DNA from: an uncultured Bacteroidales bacterium
Lineage (GTDB): Bacteria; Bacteroidota; Bacteroidia; Bacteroidales; Paludibacteraceae
Direction of reading: 5' to 3'
Assembly: GCA_902799875.1 (NCBI GenBank)
Contig: CADCCH010000007.1
Location: 1-64,000, forward strand
DNA: 64,000 nt
The position numbers were made by a program, and so were the translations under genes. The notes beneath the pieces are model-generated. The model saw nothing but the letters and a program-made list of their open reading frames with translations. It did no database searches and was not told the DNA's origin. Shown here piece after piece: positions 1-8,426 of the stretch (position 1 is its first letter; every line of letters begins with the position of its first letter).

Positions 1-3
1 ACT

Positions 4-974
4 ATGATTCGTGAAGTAAAATTTGAGTCGCAAGACCGCCGCGAGAAACAGATTCTCGCCGCTCTGAACGCTAACGGTATCGCTTCCATCGAGGAGGCCA
101 ACCAGATTTGCGAGCAATACGGCCTCGATCCTTATATGACATGCGAGGAGACACAGCGTATTTGTTTTGAGAACGCCAAATGGGCGTATGTAGTAGGTAC
201 GGCAATTGCCTTGAAGAAGGGTTGCCAGAACGCCGCTGACGCTGCCGAGGCTATCGGTCTCGGTTCGCAGGCATTCTGTATCCCGGGTTCTGTAGCTGAC
301 GACCGCAAGGTAGGTATCGGTCACGGTAACTTGGCAGCTCGTCTGCTGCGCGAGGAGACCCAGTGCTTTGCTTTCCTGGCAGGTCACGAGAGTTTCGCAG
401 CTGCAGAGGGCGCTATCAAGATTGCTGAGATGGCGAACAAAGTTCGTAAGAACCCGCTTCGTTGCATCCTCAACGGTCTGGGCAAGGACGCCGCTATGAT
501 CATCAGCCGTATCAACGGTTTCACCTATGTACAAACCGAGTTCGACTACTTTACCGGTGAGCTGAAAGAGGTTCGTCGCAAAGCGTATTCGAACGGTCCG
601 CGTGCAAAGGTTAACTGCTACGGTGCAGACGATGTTCGCGAGGGCGTTGCTATCCTCTGGCACGAGAACGTTGATGTTTCGATCACCGGTAACTCGACGA
701 ACCCGACGCGCTTCCAACACCCGGTAGCAGGTACGTATAAGAAAGAGCGTATCCTGGCCGGCAAACCGTACTTCAGCGTAGCTTCCGGTGGTGGTACAGG
801 TCGTACCTTGCACCCGGATAACATGGCTGCAGGTCCTGCTTCCTACGGTATGACGGATACGCTGGGTCGTATGCACAGCTAGAGATGATGGGCTTCCTCG
901 GTATCGGTAACAACCCGATGGTAGGATGTACTGTCGCTTGCGCAGTTAACGTAGCTCTCGCGCTGAACAAGTAA
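4..974 (+). pseudogene. GGGtGRT-family protein, frameshifted near 3' end
   Basis: The product carries the signature after which the GGGtGRT family is named (SGGGTGRTLHPDN, about residues 262-274) and the family's conserved VSITGNSTNPTRFQHP stretch. The function is unknown to me. The first frame stops at 880-882 right after RMHS. The usual C-terminus (EMMGFLGIGNNPMVG...) continues in another frame from about 882 to a TAA at 972-974. Relatives, as I remember them, have about 13-14 more residues between these parts, so roughly 40 bases look deleted with loss of frame. The ATG lies 3 bases from the window edge, so a start further upstream cannot be excluded. Family call is strong; whether the lesion is real or an assembly error is open. 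Confidence 0.8.
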
Positions 975-1013
975 AAAAATAATTAATTAATAGAATTAAG
1001 GTTGAAAATTGAG

Positions 1014-1505
1014 ATGAAAAAAATTCTTTTAATCGCTGTTCTGGCTGTAGCCAGCCTGGCAGCTTATGCACAACCTCGTGCAATTGGTGGTCGTCTGGGT
1101 TACGGCGCAGAATTTAGTTACGAGCATGGTTTCGGTGAGGCTAACATGCTGAGCCTTGAAGTCGGTGTTCCCGGTTTCGCATCTATCGAGGCTGCTTGTA
1201 CGTATGATTGGATTGATCCGTTCAACGCCCCTGTTCCTTGGGACAAACGCGGAGAATGGCACTGGTACATGGGTGTCGGTGGAGCCGTTCAGTGGTCTTG
1301 GTATGCTACCACTGCTGCCTTCATCGGTGCAGCCGGTCGTATCGGTATCGAGTATGATTTCTGGTTCCCGCTCCAACTCTCGTTGGATTTCCGTCCGACG
1401 CTGGGTGTCGCTATGGCTGGTAACGGTAACGGCGGTGTGGCTGCAGGCTTCGGCTATGACCTCTACTGCGGAGGTCTCGGACTTGGCATTCGCTACAAAT
1501 TCTAA
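1014..1505 (+). CDS. Small exported protein, probable outer-membrane beta-barrel
   Basis: The 163-residue product starts MKKILLIAVLAVASLAAYAQ, a signal peptide with the usual Bacteroidota cleavage after AQ. The remainder is rich in Gly, Tyr and Trp with alternating hydrophobic residues, and it ends IRYKF. A terminal Phe is typical of outer-membrane barrels. The ATG at 1014 is preferred over a TTG at 1002 because it places the signal peptide at the N-terminus. A strong terminator follows at 1517. No named family recognised; the barrel assignment is inference from composition and C-terminus. Confidence 0.75.
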   Translation: MKKILLIAVLAVASLAAYAQPRAIGGRLGYGAEFSYEHGFGEANMLSLEVGVPGFASIEAACTYDWIDPFNAPVPWDKRGEWHWYMGVGGAVQWSWYATTAAFIGAAGRIGIEYDFWFPLQLSLDFRPTLGVAMAGNGNGGVAAGFGYDLYCGGLGLGIRYKF

Positions 1506-1516
1506 TTACTAATCTC

Positions 1517-1555
1517 AAAAAACGCGTGTGCCTGCAAACGGTATACGCGTTTTTT
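1517..1555 (+). terminator. Rho-independent terminator
   Basis: AAAAAACGCGT at 1517-1527 pairs with ACGCGTTTTTT at 1545-1555. It separates the small barrel gene from the following exported-protein cluster. Confidence 0.85.
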
Positions 1556-1571
1556 GCAAATTTATTGTACT

Positions 1572-2069
1572 ATGAAAAAATTTCTTCTCTCACTTCTCGT
1601 CGCTGCACTCTGCGTGCCGGCGAGTGCAGGCCTTCGTCAGAAACAGGCCAACAAAGACACGGACCAGTTCCGCTATGAGATCGAGTGTGCAGGAAATGCT
1701 ATTCAGGGCACGTATCTCGTGAAGGTTTGGACCTATAGCAAGAAAGCATCGGTGGCAGAGAACCAATGCCGTAAGAATGCCGTTCACGGTGTTATCTTCA
1801 AAGGTTACGGTGGTGGTCAAGGTTGCGTTTCGCAACGTCCTATGGCCAGCTCTCCCGGTGTAGAGACTCAGTTTGAGGAGTATTTCAAGAGTTTCTTCGC
1901 AGACGGCGGTGAGTTCCAGAAATACGCTTCGATCATGGGTGGTACCACCGAGACCACCAAAGTAGGTAAAGAATACAAAGTCGGCTGCGTGGTCAGCGTT
2001 CGCAAAGACGATCTGCGTCGCGCCCTCGAAGCTGCCGGCGTCATTCGTGGACTTAATTCAGGATTCTAA
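1572..2069 (+). CDS. Exported protein of unknown function, paralogue of next gene
   Basis: The 165-residue product begins with a signal peptide (MKKFLLSLLVAALCVPASA). The ATG at 1572 is chosen over an upstream TTG because it starts the signal peptide. It aligns by eye with the next gene. Both have a YxVxV...Nxx(R/K)xAVxxVIF block near residues 50-80, an EEYFKSFFADGGEFQKYAS block near 105-125 and a V(S/T)V..(D/A)xLxxxLxxxGxI end. The stop is 2 bases from the next ATG, so the two are surely co-transcribed. It opens a five-gene run of exported proteins (1572-5830). Function unknown. Confidence 0.8.
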   Translation: MKKFLLSLLVAALCVPASAGLRQKQANKDTDQFRYEIECAGNAIQGTYLVKVWTYSKKASVAENQCRKNAVHGVIFKGYGGGQGCVSQRPMASSPGVETQFEEYFKSFFADGGEFQKYASIMGGTTETTKVGKEYKVGCVVSVRKDDLRRALEAAGVIRGLNSGF

Positions 2070-2071
2070 TT

Positions 2072-2563
2072 ATGAAAAAGTTAAGTATATTCCTTGCCGC
2101 ATTCGTAGCAATCATCTTCGCTTCTTGCGGCCCCAGACGCTCACAGGCTTATTACGAGAAGCCGAGTGTAGTCATGAGCGCCAACTACGACGGTAGTTAC
2201 GTCATCCGCGTACAGGTACGTGCCAAAGATGCCGTACTTGCCTTTACTGACGGTCAACGTAAAGCCGTTCAGGAAGTAATCTTCGATGGCGTTAGAGCCG
2301 GTAGCAACGGTATAACCGACCTCAAACCGCTGTGTTTCGACAAGAACGCACGCGAGAAACACGAGGACTATTTCAACGCCTTCTTCCGCGATGGCGGTGC
2401 ATGGACCCAATACGCCAGCCTCCAGGACAAACGTGTGGGTAGTACCCGTTACCAACGTGACGGTCGTCAGATGGTTGAATCCGTCACCGTTACCGTAGAT
2501 CGCGCAGGTCTGCAAAAAAGATTAAGAATGGATGGTATAATTCCAATGGAAGGAAGATATTAA
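2072..2563 (+). CDS. Lipoprotein of unknown function, paralogue of preceding gene
   Basis: The 163-residue product has a lipoprotein signal (FAAFVAIIFASC type, Cys at about residue 19), so it is predicted to be membrane-anchored. The preceding paralogue is cleaved by an ordinary signal peptide instead. It shares that paralogue's EDYFNAFFRDGGAWTQYAS block. Spacing is 2 bases on the 5' side and 1 base on the 3' side, which points to tight translational coupling. The pair looks like a tandem duplication that diverged in anchoring. Function unknown. Confidence 0.8.
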   Translation: MKKLSIFLAAFVAIIFASCGPRRSQAYYEKPSVVMSANYDGSYVIRVQVRAKDAVLAFTDGQRKAVQEVIFDGVRAGSNGITDLKPLCFDKNAREKHEDYFNAFFRDGGAWTQYASLQDKRVGSTRYQRDGRQMVESVTVTVDRAGLQKRLRMDGIIPMEGRY

Positions 2564-2564
2564 T

Positions 2565-3515
2565 ATGAAAAAGTCATTATTCACCCTCGCATTGGCACTG
2601 GTAGCGCTGATGGCGAGTGCACAGATTAAGAAACCCGAACTGATGGTTATTCCGTCAGACGTATGGTGCATATCCAACGGTTATTATACCGAAGTAGAGA
2701 ACATGGGTACAATCGTCAAGGTGCCCAACTACAAACAGGCGCTCCAGGAGAACATGGGTCTCAAGTTGGCGATTGCCAAGATTAACGACCTCATGGCAGA
2801 GCGTCAGTTCCCGCTCAAGAGCCTGGAGCAAGAGCTCAAGAACCTCGAGCAACGTCGCATGGAGGACAACCTGACGACTTCCAAAGCCGGCAATGAACTG
2901 TCCGAATCCCCGCTGGACGAGGTTGCTCGTACGGCAAAATGCGATATCATTCTGGAGCTCAGCTGGGACGTAAAAGATATGGGCCCGAAACACTCCTTGT
3001 CTTACATCCTCGAGGGCCGCGACGCGTATACTGCCAAGTCCATCGGCTCGGCTGCCGGTACGGGTGCTCCCTCTTTCTCCGCAGACGTGGACGTGCTGCT
3101 CGAAGAGGCTATTGTGGCTAATATGGACAATTTCAACAACCGTCTGCAGGCACATTTCGAAGAGATGCAACAGATCGGTCGTGAGATCAGCATTGACATC
3201 AAAGTGTTCGCCAACAACGCCGCAGGTGTGGACCTCGAGACCGAGTTCGGAGACGATGAACTCATAGATATCATCAACAACTGGCTCCAAGTCAACACCG
3301 TACAAGGTCGTTTCTCCATGCCTTACGCTTCGGAGAACGTAGCGAACTTCACGCAGGTGCGTATTCCGGTTTATGACGAACGCGGACGCGCTATCGATGC
3401 GAATGCTTTTGCCAAGAGCCTCGCTAAGGTGCTCAAGAAAGAACCGTATAATATCCCGTCCAAAGTCCTCGTCAAAGGTCTTGGTCGCGCAGTGATCATT
3501 TTAGGTGAAAAGTAA
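2565..3515 (+). CDS. Exported protein, DUF6175-like
   Basis: The 316-residue product starts with a signal peptide ending ALMASAQ. It contains a Glu/Lys/Leu-rich, probably helical segment at about residues 65-115 and a conserved-looking ISNGYYTEVENMGTIVKVPN segment near residues 35-55. I recall this architecture in Bacteroides exported proteins classed as DUF6175, but I cannot check it. It follows the two paralogues by one base and precedes another exported protein, so it belongs to the same envelope-associated operon. No catalytic motif is evident. Confidence 0.65.
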   Translation: MKKSLFTLALALVALMASAQIKKPELMVIPSDVWCISNGYYTEVENMGTIVKVPNYKQALQENMGLKLAIAKINDLMAERQFPLKSLEQELKNLEQRRMEDNLTTSKAGNELSESPLDEVARTAKCDIILELSWDVKDMGPKHSLSYILEGRDAYTAKSIGSAAGTGAPSFSADVDVLLEEAIVANMDNFNNRLQAHFEEMQQIGREISIDIKVFANNAAGVDLETEFGDDELIDIINNWLQVNTVQGRFSMPYASENVANFTQVRIPVYDERGRAIDANAFAKSLAKVLKKEPYNIPSKVLVKGLGRAVIILGEK

Positions 3516-3566
3516 AAACAATCGAAATCTCGAAGTCTCGATATCTCGAGATCTCGAAAAAAAAGT

Positions 3567-4511
3567 ATGACAATGAAAAAGATTTTTTCTATATGCGTAG
3601 CGGCGCTCATGAGTGCAACTATGATGGCGGTAGAGACGCAATATCTGCCTATCTCCGTGTACGCTTTGGATGACCAGGAGTCCTTCCCGCAAGGCGCCAA
3701 AGCGATGGTGGAGAACAAGCTCACCCAGCTGCTTACCCGCAACGGTATAGCCGGTCTCGATTATATGGGCCAGTTCATCCTCACCGTCACCACGACACCG
3801 CTGGACAAAGATGTCATCCCCGGACCTCCGATGAAGATCCGCGAGAAAATGGAGATGAACCTCTATATCGTTGATGCATACGCAAAGACCATCTTCTCTT
3901 CCACCTCGATGACCGTCAACGGTCTGGGCGAGACAGAGAACAAGTGCTACCTCAACGCCATCAGTCACATGCCGCTCCAATCACCGGCCATCTCCAAATT
4001 CGTGGACGAGGGTAAGACCAAGATCATCGAGTACTACGACCACGAGGGTGAAGCCATCATCAAGAAAGCACAGTTCCTCTCAGCACAGAAACAATACGAA
4101 GAGGCGATGTACTGGGTAATGCTCATCCCGCAACAATCCAAGCACTACGATGCTGCACTTGCTGCAGGTCAGGAGATCTATCAGGCGTATATTGACAACC
4201 AATGCAACGTTAACCTCGCTGCTGCGAAGGTGGCATGGGCTGCCGAGCAGAATAAGACCGGTGCGTACGCTGCCGGTGAGTACCTAGCGAACATTCTTCC
4301 GGACGCTAAGTGCTACGGCGAGGCGATGGAGCTCTACAAAGAGATTAAGGGCAAGGTTCTCGACGATTGGAAGTTCGAGATGAAGAAATACCAGGACGGT
4401 ATCGATCTCGAGAAACTGCGTATCGATGCTATGCGTCAAGTCGGTGTAGCGTACGGTTCACACCAGCCGACCCAAACAACCAATGTTGAATTCCTCAGAA
4501 CGTTACTCTGA
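3567..4511 (+). CDS. Exported protein of unknown function
   Basis: The 314-residue product has a signal peptide (MTMKKIFSICVAALMSATMMA). The start could equally be the ATG at 3573. The C-terminal half is alanine-rich and helical with TPR-like spacing (AKQYEEAMYWVMLIPQQSKHY... AAGQEIYQAY), although I cannot assign repeats with confidence. It is separated from the preceding gene by 51 bases that hold a repeated 'tctcga' tract. Its TGA overlaps the next ATG (TGATG). Probably an envelope protein acting with its neighbours. Confidence 0.7.
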   Translation: MTMKKIFSICVAALMSATMMAVETQYLPISVYALDDQESFPQGAKAMVENKLTQLLTRNGIAGLDYMGQFILTVTTTPLDKDVIPGPPMKIREKMEMNLYIVDAYAKTIFSSTSMTVNGLGETENKCYLNAISHMPLQSPAISKFVDEGKTKIIEYYDHEGEAIIKKAQFLSAQKQYEEAMYWVMLIPQQSKHYDAALAAGQEIYQAYIDNQCNVNLAAAKVAWAAEQNKTGAYAAGEYLANILPDAKCYGEAMELYKEIKGKVLDDWKFEMKKYQDGIDLEKLRIDAMRQVGVAYGSHQPTQTTNVEFLRTLL

Positions 4512-5830
4512 TGCGTAAAAGTTTTTTAACCTTGCTGTGTGTCTGTGCGGTCATCGCCGCACAGGCACAGAGCAATCTGGAATACCGTCGTAATTCGCTG
4601 GCGACGATGTTGGTCTATCACCCTGAGGATGAGTTTGGCGGCGAGATATACAAAGCCTTCGACTCCCTGCCCATCCCTGACAAGTACGATGACCATACCA
4701 TCGCCGGCATGCGGATCATCAACAACCGCTCTATCTGGGGACTCCAGCGCCTTGACTCGGGTTATTTCAAAGCCACCTACGGTCACCAGTTGACCGCACA
4801 GGAACTGCAGAAGAACGCCCAATACACCGAGGATCTGCTTAACCAAAAACAGATGGCCAAGTACATGGTTGCCAAATGGTTCGGTCTCACCGGTAGCACG
4901 GTGGAGGAAGCTACCTTTAACACCAAACTCATCCAATCGCGTGGTCAATACAACGCCAACGATGTGGACGTGGCACTGGCTCTCCAGACCACCCGCGGAC
5001 TTGCGTCCCTCTCTGATGCAGGTGAGGAGCTGCTCCATAACACCTTCGTGCTTGTCAACGATATAACGTATATCACTGCTGAGCAGGAAGCCGCAGCCGC
5101 CAAGGCCGCGATGAGCGTCATCGGAGGTATCTTGGACGGACTCACCGGAGGATCCGGCGGACGCGACTTGGCTAAAGCCGCAGGACAGATAGCTGACAGT
5201 TTCACGGGCTTCAAGGTCAAGACCCACTCGTACCTCTACCAGTTGGAGTGGAACGATTCGATTGCCGCCATCTTCTACACCTACCACTATACCGGTAAGC
5301 CCGATCCGGAGAAGATACGCGCTTTCCTCAACGACGAGACCACCTATCGCCTCAAATACGTGGCACACGAATATGAGTTCGATAAGAAATCCGTGCTCAA
5401 AGGTAAATACTCGCGTACCGAATTGGTCCGCACGATCTGTGCGCGTTCGATGGATAAGAACATTGTCGCACTCGCCAAGCAGTACGAGGATTTCAAGGTT
5501 AAGACTCCGGTTTATTCCGTTCTCACCAATAAGAATGGTAAGACCGAAGGCTACGCGGCTAAGATCGGTATGAAGGAAGGTATAACCGAGAACTCCAAGT
5601 TCCAGGTCGTACAGCGTCTCCAGGATCCCGAAACAGGCAAGACCAAGTACAAATACGTAGCAACCGTCAAGCCTAAGAAAGGACAGATCTGGGACAACCG
5701 CTACAACGCCGTGCTTGAGGAAGCAGATGGCGCTACCCTACCCTACACCACATTCGTCAAGACCGCCGGCGGTGAGATTCTCCCCGGCATGCTCCTCATC
5801 GAAGGCAAGTACCGCAAGGTGACCGAGTAA
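4511..5830 (+). CDS. Exported protein of unknown function, end of operon
   Basis: The 439-residue product begins with a signal peptide ending VIAAQAQ. A small-residue-rich segment (AAMSVIGGILDGLTGGSGG, about residues 197-215) breaks an otherwise polar sequence and could be a membrane-inserting or flexible linker region. The C-terminus holds a short beta-rich stretch (KYKYVATVKPKKGQIWDNRYN). The start overlaps the previous stop by one base. A strong terminator at 5834 closes the operon. No family recognised. Confidence 0.7.
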   Translation: MRKSFLTLLCVCAVIAAQAQSNLEYRRNSLATMLVYHPEDEFGGEIYKAFDSLPIPDKYDDHTIAGMRIINNRSIWGLQRLDSGYFKATYGHQLTAQELQKNAQYTEDLLNQKQMAKYMVAKWFGLTGSTVEEATFNTKLIQSRGQYNANDVDVALALQTTRGLASLSDAGEELLHNTFVLVNDITYITAEQEAAAAKAAMSVIGGILDGLTGGSGGRDLAKAAGQIADSFTGFKVKTHSYLYQLEWNDSIAAIFYTYHYTGKPDPEKIRAFLNDETTYRLKYVAHEYEFDKKSVLKGKYSRTELVRTICARSMDKNIVALAKQYEDFKVKTPVYSVLTNKNGKTEGYAAKIGMKEGITENSKFQVVQRLQDPETGKTKYKYVATVKPKKGQIWDNRYNAVLEEADGATLPYTTFVKTAGGEILPGMLLIEGKYRKVTE

Positions 5831-5833
5831 AGC

Positions 5834-5866
5834 AAGTAAGGCTGCCTCCCGGTAGCCTTACTTTTA
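5834..5866 (+). terminator. Rho-independent terminator
   Basis: AAGTAAGGCT pairs with AGCCTTACTT around a GCCTCCCGGT loop, followed by a short T run. It ends the 1572-5830 operon. Confidence 0.85.
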
Positions 5867-5888
5867 ATAACAAACAATCTCTATGTAC

Positions 5889-5903
5889 CACTAATGATTA
5901 GTG
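5889..5903. promoter_or_regulatory. Palindrome upstream of AraC-type regulator
   Basis: CACTAATGATTAGTG is a perfect 15-base palindrome followed by TCTTTTT. It lies about 110 bases before the annotated regulator start and could be an operator (for instance autoregulatory) or a weak terminator hairpin. Inference only. Confidence 0.4.
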
Positions 5904-6014
5904 TCTTTTTGAATTTCTAATCTTATAGTTACAAATATCGTGCCAAACTTGTTATACAACTGGATAATTTCGCAGCCGATGATGGTTTGCCTCTTCTGAA
6001 CAATCTTCTTTGTC

Positions 6015-7007
6015 GTGCGATTGTTCCGCGGAAAAGACGAGCCGCGTATAGTGGGCACGATATCGCTTTTCTATATTGCCACAACGATCCTCTATACTGA
6101 TCACTGGCTCTATTTCTCCAACTGTCCGAGTTTCATCGGCGAATGGAGTTACCTGATCGTCAACCTGTGCGTATATCCTTTATATTATGCGTACCTGCGC
6201 GCACTCACGCGCACGAAGATCGATTACGAAGTCCTGCTTCTTCTCCTTCCTGCGGTACTAGTAACAATCCTCTTCCCGTTCAACGTACCTATTCATTTGG
6301 CGGCACGTATATGCTTTGCAGCACAAGTCATCTGGGTACTGATTCGCGGATACCGTCTGATACGCAACACGCAACAACGAATGGATAACACCTATTCGGA
6401 TGACCGAAGTCGTCTGCTGCGACCCGCTCATCTCTTGCTACTCTTCTTCGCCATCACAGCCGCCGTATCGATGATTCTCAATTTCTTCGGACGTGAGTTT
6501 TTTAACGACAGCTTACTCGTCTGTATTCCTGCGGTCCTGATGTCCGTCCTTCTCTTCAGCCTCGGATATGTGGCTGCTCATACCGTTTTGCCGCAGGAAA
6601 CCATCACACAAGAAGAAACAACCGAAGACCGTGCGACCACCGAAGAGACCGATGCCCTGATGTATAAGATTAGCACGACACTGCGCGAGCAACAACTCTT
6701 CACCAATCCTCATCTCACTATTCAAGACCTCGCGACCGCTGTCGGTTCCAACCGCACCTACGTATCCAACTGTATCAACCGCTGTACCGGTTACAGCTTC
6801 TCCCAATACGTCGCACGATACCGCGTGGAGCATGCACAACAACTGCTCCGCGATCCCAAATATACCTCTGACCACGATGCCATCGCCGATGCCATCGCCC
6901 TCAGCGGATTCTCTTCTGACCAAACCTTCTACCGCGTCTTCAAGGACCTCACCGGTCTCACGCCTCTCCAATACCGCCAGCAGAACCTGTCCAAACAAGC
7001 GAAATAA
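6015..7007 (+). CDS. AraC-type regulator with N-terminal membrane domain
   Basis: The C-terminal 100 residues form an AraC double helix-turn-helix (LTIQDLATAVGSNRTYVSNCI and AIADAIALSGFSSDQTFYRVFKD). Residues 10-185 hold about five hydrophobic helices. This is the common Bacteroidota layout of a membrane-anchored AraC regulator. The best in-window start is GTG 6015. In the same frame, however, the open frame extends upstream and is interrupted only by a TGA at 5997-5999. Upstream residues (MMVCLF-stop-TIFFVVRLFRGK) would complete another membrane helix if the TGA were a Trp codon, and GTG 5940 or ATG 5979 could start it. The gene may therefore be a nonsense mutant that restarts. Ligand unknown. 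Confidence 0.75.
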   Translation: MRLFRGKDEPRIVGTISLFYIATTILYTDHWLYFSNCPSFIGEWSYLIVNLCVYPLYYAYLRALTRTKIDYEVLLLLLPAVLVTILFPFNVPIHLAARICFAAQVIWVLIRGYRLIRNTQQRMDNTYSDDRSRLLRPAHLLLLFFAITAAVSMILNFFGREFFNDSLLVCIPAVLMSVLLFSLGYVAAHTVLPQETITQEETTEDRATTEETDALMYKISTTLREQQLFTNPHLTIQDLATAVGSNRTYVSNCINRCTGYSFSQYVARYRVEHAQQLLRDPKYTSDHDAIADAIALSGFSSDQTFYRVFKDLTGLTPLQYRQQNLSKQAK

Positions 7008-7040
7008 GCTTTTTTGTACGATTTGAGAGTCGATTTGTAC

Positions 7041-7079
7041 CTTCTGCGAATGCTTTTCAGAAGAAAAGCAGTACTTTTG
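7041..7079 (+). promoter_or_regulatory. Promoter region with inverted repeat
   Basis: TACTTTTG at 7072-7079 fits the Bacteroidota -7 box. No clear -33 TTTG is present. Where it should be lies a hairpin, GCTTTTC-AGAA-GAAAAGC (7052-7069), and an overlapping repeat CTTCTG-N11-CAGAAG (7041-7063). A regulator may replace the -33 contact. Confidence 0.5.
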
Positions 7080-7108
7080 TGCGCAAATTTGATTCAAAAA
7101 CAACGTTT

Positions 7109-8254
7109 ATGAGAAAAACATTATTCTTTGCCTTTGCGCTTGCAGCAAGTGTGCTGGCTTTCACATCTTGTAACAAGAAAGATGCAAACACTCCCGATGA
7201 ACCGACTGTGGATAATCCTAATCCCATCTTGGGAACATGGTTCGCCTCTGATATCGAGAACGATTATTTCTACACCTTCAATTCCGATGGCTCGTACCAG
7301 CGCGTCATGGATTATTACATGAACGGCCGTGCTGTGGTGGCTCATGAGCACATAGTCGGCGATGGTTCTTATACCTTCGAAAATGACATCGTCACCACCA
7401 AACTCGACACCATCCGTATCTCGATGGACGGAGGCCCGTTTGGTCCCTTCCCTGATTTCTGGCCCGCAGAGGAGAAAATGAAATTCAAAGTAGAAGGCGA
7501 CAAACTCACCCTTACCCACAATTATGAATCCGGGGACGCTTGGACCGAAGTGTTGACCAAAAACGGCAAACCGGCAGACCAGGATGACCCCTCTGACATC
7601 AACATCGACCCGGCAAAACTTGTCAACACCGAATGGCGCACCGACTCCTGCTTCATGAACGGTGAGAAGACAGCTCCTCCCCATCTCTATATTCGGATTC
7701 TCTCGGAGGACGCAGTGATCATGAACGGTGAGAACCATAATTTCGTCATCAACAAAAACATAATGACATGTACCTACTTTGATGGAACCACGTTTACTAT
7801 CGTGGAAGTGAAGGAAGGCTGGGCACATGTCAAAGGCGATAACGGCAGCGATGTCTATCTGTCCAAACTGCCCGAGAAAGATATAGAAAGTATGATCATG
7901 GAGCATCAAGAATCTGATTTCTTGGGGACCTGGAAACTGGCGTACTTCACCTATGACAACCACAATCCGGGCTATGAAATGCAAAGAGAAGGCACAAACC
8001 CGGGTACAGAGACTTGGGAGTTCAAGGCCGATGGCAGTTGTGTTTATAACAGTTGGTTCTCCGGCGAGACAGTAACCGGTACCTGGGAGTGCGACCCGTA
8101 CATGATCAAGTTCACCAGAAATCCTGCTGAAGGAGCCGTTATTCAAGAGGGAGAAGCTATCACTGTACAGCCGCTCACTCCTAATTGGATGTGTATCCTC
8201 CGCAGCCCGGACGGATATCAGTACTACTATTGGTGGTTCTACCGCGTCAAATAA
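7109..8254 (+). CDS. Lipoprotein with repeated lipocalin-like domains
   Basis: The product has 381 residues and a lipoprotein signal (LAFTSCNKK, Cys near residue 21). Three segments share a pattern of 'GTW ... Y.F..DGSY ...' strands: about residues 40-150 (ILGTWFASDIENDYFYTFNSDGSY), 165-270 (LVNTEWRTDSC) and 275-380 (FLGTWKLAYFTYDN ... WEFKADGSCVYN). This is the hallmark of lipocalin-like domains common in Bacteroidales surface lipoproteins. The ATG at 7109 is chosen because it follows the -7 box by about 30 bases and starts the signal. Ligand unknown. Confidence 0.75.
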   Translation: MRKTLFFAFALAASVLAFTSCNKKDANTPDEPTVDNPNPILGTWFASDIENDYFYTFNSDGSYQRVMDYYMNGRAVVAHEHIVGDGSYTFENDIVTTKLDTIRISMDGGPFGPFPDFWPAEEKMKFKVEGDKLTLTHNYESGDAWTEVLTKNGKPADQDDPSDINIDPAKLVNTEWRTDSCFMNGEKTAPPHLYIRILSEDAVIMNGENHNFVINKNIMTCTYFDGTTFTIVEVKEGWAHVKGDNGSDVYLSKLPEKDIESMIMEHQESDFLGTWKLAYFTYDNHNPGYEMQREGTNPGTETWEFKADGSCVYNSWFSGETVTGTWECDPYMIKFTRNPAEGAVIQEGEAITVQPLTPNWMCILRSPDGYQYYYWWFYRVK

Positions 8255-8337
8255 CATTAGTAAACCAGGATACCAAATCATCCGACTCTCGCAAGACGAT
8301 CTCCCACAAATCTATTATATAAACAATCTCTATTGGG

Positions 8338-8368
8338 ACTGCACTCCTCAAGGGGTGCAGTTTTTTTG
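8338..8368 (+). terminator. Rho-independent terminator
   Basis: ACTGCACTCC pairs with GGGGTGCAGT (one G-U) around TCAA, followed by a run of T. It ends the lipoprotein gene just before the tyrS promoter. Confidence 0.85.
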
Positions 8369-8375
8369 CAAAAAA

Positions 8376-8407
8376 TTTGTGTATTTCAAATTTTTGTTGT
8401 AATTTTG
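8376..8407 (+). promoter_or_regulatory. tyrS promoter
   Basis: TTTG at 8376-8379 and TAATTTTG at 8400-8407 are separated by 20 bases, matching the Bacteroidota housekeeping promoter. Confidence 0.8.
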
Positions 8408-8426
8408 CACGCTAATTCAAAAAACT

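Noticed and set aside
2655..3305. Long minus-strand reading frame opposite the DUF6175-like gene
   Set aside because: Shadow of the plus-strand gene, which has a signal peptide and a tight operon context.
5997..5999. TGA recoded as tryptophan or selenocysteine
   Set aside because: TGA ends other genes here and no selenocysteine hairpin is evident; a simple nonsense change explains it.
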